The notes below the pieces were generated by a model. That model saw only the letters and a list, made by a program, of their open reading frames with translations, had not been told where the DNA came from and ran no database searches. A stretch of 64,000 nt of DNA from Plotosus lineatus (Eukaryota > Chordata > Actinopteri > Siluriformes > Plotosidae). Below are positions 43,204 to 54,420 of the stretch, piece after piece. The stretch is taken from the NCBI GenBank assembly GCA_024760905.1, contig CM045745.1:154001-218000 (forward strand). The letters run 5' to 3'. Position 1 is the stretch's first letter; every line of letters starts with the position of its first letter. The position numbers were made by a program, and so were the translations under genes.

Positions 43204-44839
43204 GGAAGGATGTGCAGCAAGTTAGATTGATAAAGGACAGAGAGGGAAATGTATTGACTGATGACAGAAGTGTGCTGGGAAGATGGAAAGAGTACTTTGA
43301 AGAGCTGATGAATGAGGAAAATGAGAGAGAATAAAAGAGTAGAAGAGGTGACTGTTGAGGACCAGGAAGTAGCAAAGATCAGTAAGGGTGAAGTGAGGAG
43401 GGCATTGAAGAGGATGAAGAATGGAAAGGCAGTTGGTCCTGATGACATACCGGTGGAGGTATGGAAGTGTCTAGGAGGGGTAGCAGTAGATTTTCTGACA
43501 AGAACATTTAACAAGGTCTTAGAGAGTGAGAGGATGCCAGAGGAATGGAGGAGAACTGTGCTGGTGCCCATTTTTAAGAACAAGGGAGACGTGCAGAGTT
43601 GTGGCAACTACAGAGGGATAAAGTTGATGAGCCATACCATGAAGTTATGGGAAAGAATAGTGGAAGCAAGACTAAGGGCAGAGGTCAGCATTTGTGAACA
43701 ACAGTTTGGTTTCATGCCAAGAAAGAGCACCACAGATGCAGTGTTTGCTTTGAGGATGTTAATGGAGAAGTACAGAGAAGGTCAGATGGAGCTGCATTGT
43801 GCCTTTGTGGATCTGGAGAAAACATATGACAGGGTGCCGAGAGAAGAACTGTGAGGCAACTGTGAGGCATGAGGAAGTCTGGAGTGGCAGAGAAGTATGT
43901 TAGAGTGGTGCAGGACATGTATGAGAGATGTAAGACAGTGGTGAGGTGTGCTGTCGGTGTGACAGAAGAGTTCAAGGTGGAGGTGGGACTGCATCAAGGG
44001 TCAGCTCTCAGCCCCTTCTTGTTTGCTATGATGATGGACAGGCTGACAGACGAGGTTAGACAAGATTCCCCATGGACTATGATGTTTGCAGATGACATTG
44101 TGATCTGCAGTGAGAGCAGAGAACAAGTGCAGGAAAAGCTAGAGAGGTGGAGGTATGCCCTGGAAAGGAGGGGAATGAAGATTAGCCTCAGTAAGACAGA
44201 ATACATGTGCATGAATGACAAAGACCCAAGAGGAAAGTTGAGATTACAGGGAGCAGAGATAAGAAAGGTGGAGGATTTTAAGTACTTAGGCTCAACAATC
44301 CAGAGCAATGGAGAGTGTGGAAAAGAGGTGAAGAAGCGTGTGCAGGCAGGTTGGAATGGATGGAGAAAAGTGTTTGGTGTGATGTGTGATAGGAGGGTAT
44401 CGGCAAGAATGAAAGGAAAAGTGTACAAGACGGTGTTGAGGCCAACGATGTTGTATGGTTTAGAAACAGTGGCCCTGGGGAAAAGACAGGAGGCAGAGCT
44501 GGAGGTAGCAGAGATGAAAATGTTGAGGTTTTCTTTGGGAGTAACGAGGATGGATAGGATTAGGAATGAACACATCAGAGGGACAGCACATGTAAGACGT
44601 TTTGGAGACAAAGTCAGAGAGGCTAGATTGAGATGGTTGGACATGTACAGAGGAGGGATAGTGAGTATATTGGTAATAGGATGCTGAGGCTGGAACTACC
44701 AGGCAGAAGGCCTAGAGGAAGACCAAAGAGACGATTCATGGATGTGGTGAAGGAGGACATGAAGGTCGTTGGTGTAAGAGAAGAAGATGCAAAGGATAGG
44801 GTGAGATGGAAGCAGATGATTCGCTGTGGCGACCCCTGA
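43204..44839 (+). pseudogene. RTE ORF, reverse-transcriptase half (copy C)
   Basis: Resumes right after the ERV with the segment that follows GATGGGAA in copy A. RT motifs: GKAVGPDDIPVEVWK, NYRGIKLMSHTMKLWER, DLEKTYDRVPREEL, LHQGSALSPFLF and MMFADDIVICSES (FADD intact, about 44085-44100). Stops or frameshifts at 43332, 43852 and 44635 (loss of one base in RWFGH). C-terminal segment ends at 44839. Confidence 0.85.
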
Positions 44840-44885
44840 AGGGAAAAGCCGAAAGGAAAAGAAGAAGACCCAGGAACATTTTAAT

Positions 44886-45770
44886 CCCACAGAACCCTCC
44901 ATTCATGACATATTCATTTATGACTATCACACTGCCAGCTGTTTAAATGTCTTTGTGCAGGAACGTAAGGAGCTAATCTCACTAACAGAAAAGCCGCGAG
45001 CGTTTTAACAACATAATTCTGTAACTGAACGAACATTTTAAAAACTTTAAAGCATGTACATTTCTACCAAATGGATTTAAAACTATTCAGAATTGTATAT
45101 CTACTTTACACTTTAGTCATTCTTAAATTGCCCCTCTGACAGTCAGAACCTGACACAAACTATTTATTTACTTCTGCCTCATTTAGTTCTCCCGTATTAT
45201 CACCACTGATGCTAAATCGAAAATTAACTTTCATAATCTGCTGCTGAAACTATGCACAGTTATATTACTGATAAAATTCTGTCTCCACTACAGAGAATAA
45301 AGATAAATTCCTGCATCTGTCATTTATATCATCAAACTGTCCCTGGGTTGGTCATATGACTTATGAGCTTGCCCTCAGAAACGATGAATTTCATAAATCA
45401 AAGTACCACTGTATTTAAATTTCCATGTTCGATTTTTATCTCAGGATTATTTTTGTGGAGTTTTTAAAGCCTGCAGTTCACACACAGGGTGTTTAGTTTG
45501 TGTCCCAGGTGCAGTTTGTGTGATTAGTTTTAGGGTTTAATAAATTTCACAGTAATTTCAGACACATTGCAGCAGCATTAAGTTTCGCTTTGTGCTGCAG
45601 CTTGTCACATACGGAGACTCTGTGACCAATCATCAGTGTGCAAGTGAAAGAAACAATCTTCCTCCTCAGGACATTGATGATGAACCCAAACCTTCTGATT
45701 CAGCTTCACTATTAGGGAATGGGGTCGTACTGAGGAGCAGGTCATGTGACTCTCAGAGAGATGATCTTAC
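44886..45770. other. Probable NLR intron sequence
   Basis: No coding sequence recognised. It borders the donor splice site of the LRR exon on its right side. Confidence 0.5.
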
Positions 45771-45944
45771 CCCAGTATCTCCAGTTTACAGAGAGGCTCC
45801 TCCAGTATAGCAGAGACAATCTTCACTCCTGAATCTCTCAGTTTATTACAGGACAGATCCCGTTCTCTCAGGTGTGAGGGGTTTGATCTCAGAGCTGAAG
45901 TCAGAGCAGCACATCCTTCATCTGAAACACCACAACCCCACAAC
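45771..45944 (-). CDS. Leucine-rich-repeat exon of an NLRC3-like NLR gene (partial)
   Basis: Exactly 174 bp, the standard LRR exon length of fish NLR-C genes. Acceptor CTCTACAG ends at 45945 and donor GTAAGATC starts at 45770 (minus strand). It encodes LWGCGVSDEGCAALTSALRS, then LRERDLSCNKLRDSGVKIVS and LEEPLCKLEILG, a ribonuclease-inhibitor-type LRR pair. Phase 2 at both ends, the same as the exon at 8252-8446, so the two could belong to one minus-strand transcript. No stop inside. The adjoining exons (NACHT, further LRRs) are not in the window. Confidence 0.82.
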
Positions 45945-46531
45945 CTGTAGAGACACGATGCTACACCCTTCATCACCAGATTTTTATCCTGGTTTAAGGT
46001 TTCCTTTAAACATGATATGCGTGTAAAATGATTTTATTCTTCAGAATCACCTGAGGATTTAATATCACCTGATTATTCTAATAACATCTCATTAACATAA
46101 TAATACTGAGGATCCATTTAGTTTCTCTTATCTGTTGTGTGTGATATTAAACTATCAGCAGCTGAAGATCAACAGAGAACAACACCTTGAACATCAACTT
46201 TAATCAGAGAGAAAGGGGGGGGGGGGTCATAGTACACTACACAGGGGGAATAAACCTGGTTCTCCATCGCCTGTGCTAGTATAGTGCATTTATATAACCA
46301 TATAAATTTATATAATTACAGAATCAAAGAATAAAAATCTGAATCCTCCAACTAAGAGAATGATGCTGTGAATAAAACCTTCATTTTGAGCAGAATCAAC
46401 ATTCACGTCTAAATCAGGGTCTAAATCAGACCCTTGCTGATCATTTCTTAGTGAATAAAATGTTGATGAATTATAAAACTGATGTGGTGTAAAAATCTCG
46501 ATAAATTGGGTTGATCAGGTTCTGCAGGTTT
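45945..46531. other. Probable NLR intron sequence
   Basis: AT-rich with an 11-G run at 46217-46227. Nothing coding is seen. Confidence 0.5.
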
Positions 46532-46541
46532 TGATGGGAAT

Positions 46542-46748
46542 TCTTCTTTTCCTTTTGGCTTTTCCCTTCAGGGGTCGCCACAGTGAATCATCTGCCTCCA
46601 TCTCACCCTCTCCTTTGCATCTTCTTCTCTTACACCAACGACCTTCATGTCCTCCTTCACCACATCCATGAATAGTCTCTTTGGTCTTCCTCTAGGCCTT
46701 CTGCCTGGTAGTTCCAGCCTCAGCATCCTATTACCAATATAAGGTTTA
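46542..46748 (-). mobile_element. RTE 3'-end fragment
   Basis: Minus-strand piece of the RTE C-terminus (RLELPGRRPRGRPKRLFMD to HCGDP) with its CTT-repeat end at 46542. A 10-bp duplication TGATGGGAAT flanks it (46532-46541 and 46749-46758). A short, severely 5'-truncated insertion. Confidence 0.88.
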
Positions 46749-46927
46749 TGATGGGAATGTTTCCAGTAAATAAAAATTCTACAGAAGAATGCGATGAAGA
46801 CAGCGGGACACACACATCAACAGAGATTTATTTGGGTTTATTTGGGATGAAGTTAACGTGTCTCATGTTGGACTGTGTGTCCTCTTCAATCACATCGTAT
46901 CATTAATTCTTATAAAAATATTATCAA

Positions 46928-46986
46928 TGTACACACATACACACACACATACACACACAGACACACACACACATACACACACACAA
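46928..46986. repeat. Imperfect (AC)n microsatellite
   Basis: AC units interrupted by AT and AG, followed by a 9-A run. Confidence 0.92.
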
Positions 46987-46989
46987 AAA

Positions 46990-47275
46990 AAAACACACTG
47001 GGTTGCAGGGAGACTGGACCTATCTCAGCCGATTCTGAGTGAAGGTGGGGTACACTCTCAAGACCTTGCCAGACCATAACTGGCCACCACACATACAACC
47101 ATTTACAGTCCACTCACACCCAGGAGCAATTTGGAACAGCCAATTAGCCTCATTCCCTCATCTTTGGACTGTGGGAGGAAACAGAGTCTATAAGCCTATA
47201 AGCCCAGCCCTCATCCTACCAGATGCAGTGGTACCCAGGAAGGCGAGAAATGGATCTCAGGTCTGGTAGAATGAA
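46990..47275. mobile_element. Dispersed teleost repeat, unclassified
   Basis: Contains the block GACTGGACCTATCTCAGCC, then GGGGTACACTC, and CTTTGGACTGTGGGAGGAAA, phrases common in a widespread fish repeat. Its first part matches the tail of the SINE at 56663-57005. Confidence 0.55.
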
Positions 47276-48795
47276 AGGGTTAATCCTCCAAAGCTGGAGA
47301 GAAACCTTCAAACGGAACAATCCAAGTCACAGTTTGTTTTCACTGACTGAGAGAAGGAGCTTCATCAGTGATCCATAAATCCAGGAGACATCTCCGGCCT
47401 CAGTGCAGTAGAATTTAAGGAGCATCTCTGTGGTGAAAATCAGCAGGTGGATCATCATTTAGTCTCAACAGACAGGTCCTTGTATTCAGATGCAGTCGGT
47501 TCTAAAATTATGTCAAACTGTTGACCTAGTGATCCAGAAATTCTGAACATGAGGGCGGCTCCACAGACCAGAAAGAAATTATCTGAAAAAAGATTGGAAT
47601 TTTGTAAAGTTCTGACAGATTTGCATTGGTTCTGTCTGGATTCAGGAGCGATACAGAGCCGATGCAAAATCTTGAATTGCCCTCCCCGGCAGAGTTAGAC
47701 ACCAGAAGTTTGGAGGGCCGGCTGCACGAGATATCCCAGTCCTCAGACTCCATTGTACCCACGTTAGATTCACATTAATATATTTTCTTAACCAGAATCA
47801 TCTTCATTTAAATTACTGAGGACCTTATAAAGTTTCTGAGAGAAATATTTAAGTTGCAAGTTATTTACTAGAAGAGATTCTAGAGGAGAAAAAGCCACAC
47901 CTCCAGTGAAATCTTTCAAAATTACGCAGAATAAAGTGTGGAACTTGTAGAAATGTGACATCGCTATCAGTAACATCATATTTACTTTCACTTGTTGGGA
48001 TGTTAGAACTGAACTTTCCTGAATCACGTCTCTAACAACTCTGATTCCCTCGTATTTCCAGTTGGGGATTCACATAGAGAAACAGTTCCTGTATCCTTCC
48101 AATTCCCAAACCTCTCCCAAAATGCTTCACATTTTCTTTAAAAGCACGTCGTCTTTTTCTGGAGCTGTGATGTTGCCAGGAGAAACATCTAATAAACTCT
48201 GCAAGGGTATTGGACCTAAAGAAGCCGATTCCCAACTAAGCCAAACAGAACCAAGGTGATCCATGTACACATTTCAAAATAATGGAGAACTCTGTTGCCC
48301 ACAGGTAAAAAAGAAATGAAGGTGCTGCTCATCCTCCGTTTCTAAAAGATAAACAAACCTGAATCTCAGTCTTCTTAAATTATATAACTGCACTGTTTAC
48401 ATTTACACAAACTTTCTTTGAAAACACAACTGGCTTCATCTGAAAAAAAAAAAAGATCCAGGAGACGAGGGAGGAGGTTCACCTTGATAAAATATGCCCT
48501 GACAGGGACGGGGCAACTACACCACCTACCAAGGTCGCGTTTTACAGTTTGTAAGAGGACAGCATTAAATTTATATAAATCCATTAAACACGGGCAGACT
48601 TTTATACTAAGATGTAAGAATCCTGCTGAGACCAGTGAAAAGGTCGTGAGAGATTTAGATCCAATGTCTGTGAGCAACAAAGAGGAAAATGTATAATTAA
48701 GTATTCATTACTTCTGTAATTTGGGGATAAAATGTGAAGGTGAGATTAAAAAAAAATCAAAACATGATCAGTGTATCACAGAATTTTCTGCTCGT
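47276..48795 (-). mobile_element. L1/Tx1-like LINE remnant, copy 2
   Basis: Minus strand. RT thumb/after-RT part near 48390-48690, then a degraded C-terminal part down to about 47280 with stretches such as LHRLCIAPESRQN and FTTEMLLKFYCTEAGDVSW, characteristic of the zinc-knuckle end of L1/Tx1 ORF2. The right boundary is the hAT end at 48808. Many stops and frameshifts. Matches window positions 1-164 and 382-560. Confidence 0.68.
48375..48690 (-). pseudogene. L1-type ORF2 fragment after RT
   Basis: RDLGRWCSCPVPVRAYFIKVNLLPRLLDLF corresponds in parts to the L1 block D-L-x-R-W-x-x-L-P-L-S-x-x-G-R-I-x-x-I-K-M-N-x-L-P-K-x-L-Y-L-F (described, not exact). The surrounding frame ends at 48375 in a degenerate region. 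Confidence 0.65.
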
Positions 48796-48807
48796 AATTA
48801 TTTAAGG

Positions 48808-49185
48808 CAGTGGTTCTTAACCTGGGTTCGATCGAACCCTAGGGGTTCGGTAAGTTGGTCTCAGGGGTTCAGCGGAGGGCAAGACACACACCCGACTCAT
48901 ATTCATGATGACACGCCCCACTTGGCCATCACTGGCTGCAGGTGATCACGCTACATTGCTTGGCCAATCCATGCTGCAGGAAATTTGGTGTGTCAGTAGT
49001 CGACTTGTGACTGTCGTGATGGTATTTCGTGTGATTTCTTTCTGAACGTTTTAATCCTTACTATGTTGAGCAAAAAAATAAAGTGGTCGGATGAATATGT
49101 ACAACATGGATTCACATATATAACAGAACGTGATGCTAGTCAGCTTTCTATCTGCATGATTTGCGAAGTAGGATCAACCCCCCGC
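48808..49185 (+). mobile_element. hAT end, second copy, truncated
   Basis: Terminus CAGTGGTTCTTAACC at 48808-48822 equals the hAT end at 7936 (inverse orientation) apart from one base, and the next 250 bp match 7680-7920. The transposase start at 49063 reads MLSKKIKWSDEYVQHGFT and keeps CMIC of the BED finger, then diverges near 49170 and stops. No opposite terminus is found, so the rest is lost or displaced. Confidence 0.82.
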
Positions 49186-49313
49186 TGACTGACATATAAC
49201 ATACATGTCGATGTGTATACAATATTAACAAATACATATTCAATGCTATAAATGCTTATAATAACAATTAAACATTCAAAAATAATGCATATGATGTAAA
49301 TAAAATATAAATA

Positions 49314-49644
49314 CAGTAGGCCCTTGACTATTCGCGGTTTTGCACTCACGGTTTGAGTATTCGCTGGCAGCCGAGCAACCGGCACGTGATTCAAATTCAG
49401 CCAATGGCTGTCCTCCTTTCTCCTGATTGGCTGAGCTCATGTCCTGCCCCTTTTTACTCATTCGCGCACAAGCCTCTTTTTTTTGTGTGTGTTTTAATTA
49501 CCAGTTAAGCTCTATGATACTACTCAAACGCTATGCGTGTTCCCTGGCTAAGCGATAGAAAACGCTGGATGTCTCTACTGAAGAAATAAGACTTTCTCCT
49601 GAGAAACAACGGTTTTCTCTGAACTGTTGTATTAAAATCTTTTT
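49314..49644 (+). mobile_element. Possible Tigger/pogo-like end
   Basis: TA followed by CAGTAGGCCCTTGACTATTC, the opening style of Tigger termini. No matching right end is seen before the next element. Confidence 0.4.
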
Positions 49645-50578
49645 CAATTATTATTCCAGTACCGTACCTGTTTATGCGTGAGATTTTATGTTCTGTAGCA
49701 TGTTCAACAAACGATACCAAAAGGATAAACTTTTTTACAGTACTCTTCATATCCTTTTACATTGAACTTGGAGTGACGTCTCCAAGTGGCGCTGCCCAGA
49801 GGGCGACGTCGCAGAGGTCTCAGAGTCAAGTTGTTTTTTTGTTCGTTTTAATTTGTTTTATTTGTTGTTTTGTTTGTTAATGTTTTGCTCTATGCTTGTC
49901 TACGACCAGTCGACTCTACTACAGCTAGAAGATCGGAGTATCTTTGGGCATGTATAACTAAGCACGCTCAATCAGACTTGTTAGCCGGGATGTGGCAAGC
50001 ACTGAGCTAATATGCTATGGTAGGCAGCTCAATGCGAGCCGCATCCCAGCTGACAAGAAGCCCAAGTGGGAAGGGGCCGAACGACGACTCCGACACTTGG
50101 TATTGCAGGGGATGAAGGCCGTGTAGCCGGCTGGAGCAATCGCCTCATCGGGTATACTCTCCTCAAGCCATGTTTCACAGAAACACAGCAGATCCTCTGC
50201 AATCTGAGAACTCCGCCTGGGCTTAGCCAGTATATCCCATAGCATATAAGCTCAAGATAGAAGTTGTTGCGTGCTTAGTTGCCCGAAGCTGAAACTGCTC
50301 ATAGCTGTAGTAGGGTCGACCAATCATAGTGCAAAACATGAACAAACAAATAAAACAAATTAAAACGAACAAAGAAACAATTTGACTCTGAGAACTCCGC
50401 GACGTTGCCCTCTAGGCAGCGCCATCTTGGACACATCACTCCAAGACGTCTCTCCAAGTTCAATGTAAAAGGACATGAAGCCTAATAAAGTTTATCCTTT
50501 TGGTATCATTTGTTAAAAAAAATCTCATGCACAAACATTCTAAGAATTAACTTAGGTACTGTACTGGAATAATAATTC
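49645..50578. mobile_element. Long-inverted-repeat (foldback-like) element
   Basis: The left arm (about 49645-49880) and the right arm (about 50331-50578) are inverse copies over some 240 bp. Matching blocks include TTATTATTCCAGTAC, GATACCAAAAGGATAAAC, CCTTTTACATTGAACTTGGAG and GTTCGTTTTAATTTG. The 450-bp centre contains a LINE endonuclease fragment. No transposase is present. The right boundary abuts RTE copy G. Confidence 0.75.
50015..50245 (-). pseudogene. LINE endonuclease fragment in the palindrome centre
   Basis: Minus-strand frame of 76 codons containing LLCFCETWLEESIPDEAI, the APE block with catalytic Glu (x-E-T-W-L) of CR1/Rex/jockey-type LINEs. It ends after about 30 further residues. 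Not RTE: the RTE version reads QETRWKG. Confidence 0.6.
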
Positions 50579-50623
50579 CAGTATAAATAATAATAATGAT
50601 AAATAATAATAATAATAAAAAAT

Positions 50624-53455
50624 ATGCCAATCACAAGAAAGAATGACATACCGGATCGGTCGAGGCCCGGGTTAACAATGACCGCCATCAGTGCTGTCAA
50701 CCAACAGGGTGCTGATGGAAATTGGACTACTGTTGGTCGAAGACGTCGAAGAAGGAGGGGCGGGAGGCGTGTCCGTTGCCAGAGAGAGAAGAGAAAAGAC
50801 ATGAGTCTAGGACTGAAAGTAGGGACTTTGAATGTTGGAACTATGTCAGGAAAAGGTAGAGAGCTGGCTGACATGATGCAGAGGAGGAAGGTGGACATAC
50901 TGTGTGTTCAGGAGACCAGGTGGAAAGGTAGCAAGGCTAGAAGCATAGGAGCAGAGTTTCAGCTGTTTTTTCATTGTGTGGATGGGAAGAGAAATGGAGT
51001 AGGAGTCATCTTGAAGGGAGGGGTTTGTCAGGAATGTTCTAGAAGTGAAAAGAGTGTCAGACAGAGTGATGAGTCTCAACTTAGAAATTGAAGGAGTGGT
51101 GTTCAATGTTGTTAGTGCTTATGCCCCACAGGCAGGATGTGAGCGAGAAGAGAATGAGAGATTCTGGAGTGAGTTCGATGAAATGATGCAGAGTACCCCC
51201 AGAGATGAAAGAGTGATCGATGCAGACTTCAATGGACATGTTGGTGTAGGCAATAGAGGAGACAAGGAAGGGATGGGCAAGTTTGATATCCAGGACAGGA
51301 ACACAGAAGGACAGATTTTGCAAAAAAGGATGGAAATGGCTGTGGTGAATACTTTCTTCCAGAAGAGACAGGAGCATAGGCTGACTCCAAGCAGAGGTAG
51401 GTGCACACAGGTAGACTACATCTTGTGTAGGTGATTTTATTTGATAGAAGTCAGTGACTGCAAAGTAGTAGTGAGTGAGAGTGTTGGCAAACAGCATAGA
51501 ATGGTGGTGTGCAGGATGACGCTGTTGGTGAGGAAAGTGAAGAAGGCAAAGGCAGAGCAGAAGACAAAGTGGTGGAAGCTGAAAAAGGAAGAGGGTCATG
51601 TTGTCTTCAAGGAGGAGTTGAAACAGTCTTTTGGTGGTCAGGTGGTGCTTCCAGATGACTGGATAAATACAGCAAATGTGATCAGGGAGACCGGTAGGAG
51701 AGTACTTGTTGTGTCCTCTGTAAAGAAAAGTAGATAAGGAAATGAAGTAGTGCAGGAGTGTGTACAAAGAAAGAGGTTAGCTAAGAAGTGGGCCATAGAT
51801 AGGGACAAAAAGAATAACATGAAGTACAGGGAGACACAGCGTAAGGTGAAGGTTAGTATGATAGGCTGGACAGTAAGGAGAGAGTAAATAATTTATACAG
51901 GTTGGCACAGTACAGAAATAGAGATGGAAAAGATGTGCAGCAAGTTTGAGTGATTAAGGACAGAAAGGGAAATGTATTGACTGATGACAGAAGTGTGCTG
52001 GGAAGATGGAACGAGTACTTTGAAGAGCTGATGAATGAAGAAAATGAGAGAGAAAAAGAGTATAAGGAGTGACTGTTGAGGACCAGGAAGTAGCAAAGAT
52101 TAGTAAGGGTGAAGTGAGGAGGGCATTGAAGAGGATGAAGAATGGAAAGGCAGTTGGCCCTGATTATATACCTGTGGAGGTATGGAAGTGTCTAGGAGAG
52201 GAGCTTTGAAGAGCTGATGAATGGGGAAAATGAGAGAGAAAAAAGAGTAGAAAAGATGACTGTTGAGGACCAGGAAGTAGAAAAAAATTAGTAAAGGTGA
52301 AGTGAGGGGGGCATTGGAGAGGGTGAAGAGTTGAAAGGCAATTGGTCCTGATGACATACCGGTGGAGGTGTGGAAGTGTCTAGGGGAGGTAGCAGACAAG
52401 AACATTCAACAAGGTCTTAGAGAGTCAGCAGATGCCAGAGGAATAGAGGAAAAGTGTGCTAGTGCCTATTTTTAAGAACATGGGAGACTTGCAGAGTTGT
52501 GCAAATTTCAGAGGGATAAAGTTGATGGGCCATCCGATGAAGTTATGGGAAAGAATAGTGGAAGCTCGACTAAGGGCAGAAGTCAGAATTTGTGAAGAAC
52601 AGTTTGGTTTCATGCCAAGACAGAACACCAAAGATGCAGTGTTTGCTTTGAGGATTTTAATAGAGAAGTGCATAGAATGTCAGAGGGAGCTGTATTGTGC
52701 CTTTGTGGATCTGGAGAAAGCATATGACACAGGGTGCCGAGAGAAGAACTGTGTTATTGCATGAGGAAGTCTGGGGTGGCAGAGAAGTATGTTAGAGTGG
52801 TGCAGGACATGTATTAGAGATGTAAGACGGTGGTGAGGTGTGCTGTCGGAGTGGCAGAAGAGTTCAAGGTGGAGGTGGGGCTGCATCAAGGGTCAGCTCT
52901 GAGCCCGTTCTTATGGTGATGGACAGGCTGATAGACGAGGTGAGACAAGATTCCTCATGGACTATGATGTCTGCAGATGACATTGTGATCTGTAGTGAGA
53001 GCAGAGAACAAGTTCAGGAAAATCTAGAGACGTGGAGGTATGCCCTGGAAAGGAGAGGAATTAAGGTTTGCCTTAGTAAGACAGAATGCATGTCTGTGAA
53101 TGATAAGGACCCAAGAGGAACGGTGAGGTTACAGGGAGCAGAAATAAAGAAGGTGGAGGGTTTTAAGTACTTAGGCTCAACAATCCAGAGCAATGGAGAG
53201 TGTGGAAAAGAGGTGAAGAAGCATGTGCAGGCAGGTTGGAATGGTTGGAGAAAAGTGTCCGGTTTGATGTGTGATAGGAAGGCATTGGCAAGAATGAAAG
53301 GAAAACTGTACAAGACGGTTTTGAGGCCAGCAATGTTGTATAGTTTAGAAACAGTGGCACTGGTGAAAAAACAAGAGGCAGAACTGGAGGTAGCAAAGAT
53401 GAAAATTTTTACGGTTCTCTTTGGTAGTAACGAGGATGGATACAATCAGGAGTGA
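50624..53455 (+). pseudogene. RTE ORF of copy G, heavily broken
   Basis: Endonuclease traces: VGTLNVGTM, LCVQETRWKG, VSAYAPQAGCE, ADFNGHVGVGN and QVDYILCR. RT traces: NFRGIKLMGHPMKLWER, FGFMPRQNTKDAVFA, FVDLEKAYD and MMSADDIVICSES (FADD changed to SADD). Frameshifts and stops occur throughout, for example at 51433, 51735, 52240 and 52815. Confidence 0.82.
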
Positions 53456-53628
53456 GTACATCAGAGAGACAGCACATGGAAGCGGTTTTGGAGACAAAGT
53501 CAGAGAGGCTCGATTGAGATTGTTTGGACATGTATAGATGAGGGATAGTGAGTATATTGGTAGTAGGATGCTGTGGTTGGAACTACCAGGCAGAAATTCT
53601 AGAGAAAGAGAAGATTTATGGATGTGGT
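50625..53628 (+). mobile_element. RTE-clade LINE, copy G, decayed and truncated at both ends
   Basis: Starts within the RTE 5' region (AATCACAAGAAAGAATGACA, as in copy C) and stops at GATTTATGGATGTGG near 53628, before the 3' tail. An internal duplication repeats the segment around 52025-52195 again at 52205-52400. Many more changes than in copies A, B, C and F. Confidence 0.88.
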
Positions 53629-53629
53629 T

Positions 53630-54420
53630 ATTTCGATATTTTGATTATTTCGAAGCAGATGAAGGCCCTCTCATGGTTGATGAAATTGCCCAAAGCCCAA
53701 ACCAACTATTGAAACCGCTTGAAGAATCGACCTTTTGGACTCTACTGGTAAGCATGATTCAGATGGATCTACTGAAGATGTTGTGGAGAATGATGAAAAT
53801 GAGGCGGCACATAATTTAAGGGAGAAGTGAGCTGAATGGGCAACCACATTCTCCATATCCCATACATGTTTGTCTGGACTTCTAGTAATTCTTCAGCGTG
53901 TTGGTCTTGATGTTCCAAAGGATCTGAGGACATTGCTGAAAACTCCAAGATTGACAGATATAAAGAATGTAGCAGGTGGCTCCGATTATCATTTTGGTGT
54001 TTTGAATGTAATTCAGTCCTGTTTAAAGAAAGGCTCAGGTGACTTGACTGATATTCATTCCCTTACATTGCACATCAGTATAGATGGGCTGCCGTTGGTC
54101 CATAGTTCCTCTCTGAGCTTGTGGCCAAGACTTGGAATGAGAAAAGAAGCCTCAACCTTAGGGCCATTTGTTATTGGTGTATTTTGTGGAGCAACAAAGC
54201 CGACTTGTGTAGATGAGTATTTGTGGGAATTTGTAACAGATATGAAAAAGGTATGAAAGACGAGCGTTTACAATTTAATAACAACAAGTTCCAACTTAAC
54301 CTTGCAGCATTTATATGTGATGACCCAGCACGGTCATGGTTGAAAGGTGTCAGGGGCCATGCAGGGTACATTGTACTCGAGAGGATGTTTATGTTGGAAG
54401 ATGAATGAGTTTCCGTGTAA
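53630..54420 (+). pseudogene. Transposase-like remnant (possibly EnSpm/CACTA-type)
   Basis: Joined directly to the cut end of RTE copy G. Readable parts: AEWATTFSISHT...LSGLLVILQ, LPKD-like DVPKDLRTLLKTPRLTDIK, GSDYHFGVLNVI, LHISIDGLPLVHSSSLSLWP, GPFVIGVFCGATKP and AAFICDDPARSWLKGVRGHAGY. This order occurs in a family of large transposase-like proteins of fish and invertebrates; the IDGLP...SSS-WP block is DDE-like and the C-DDPAR block suggests a catalytic or zinc-binding part. Superfamily assignment is from memory of the pattern and uncertain. Frameshifts at about 53820 and 54256. Confidence 0.55.

Larger units (their letters stand above)
35180..44870 (+). mobile_element. RTE-clade LINE, copy C, split by an ERV
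   Basis: A 15-bp duplication CAGGAACATTTTAAT flanks it (35165-35179 and 44871-44885). The 5' part is 35180-36461 and the 3' part 43204-44870; the ERV 36462-43203 lies between. Relative to copy A it lacks about 225 bp around 36072, where AAAAGTGTCGGGTTG joins the end of the endonuclease to the linker. Ends are as in copy A: AATGCAGCC start and AAG-repeat tail. Confidence 0.92.

Noticed and set aside
53538..53819. A 93-codon frame joining RTE C-terminus to transposase-like sequence as a fusion gene
   Set aside because: The frame starts inside degraded RTE and leaves the transposase frame after a short distance; chance read-through at a rearrangement joint.
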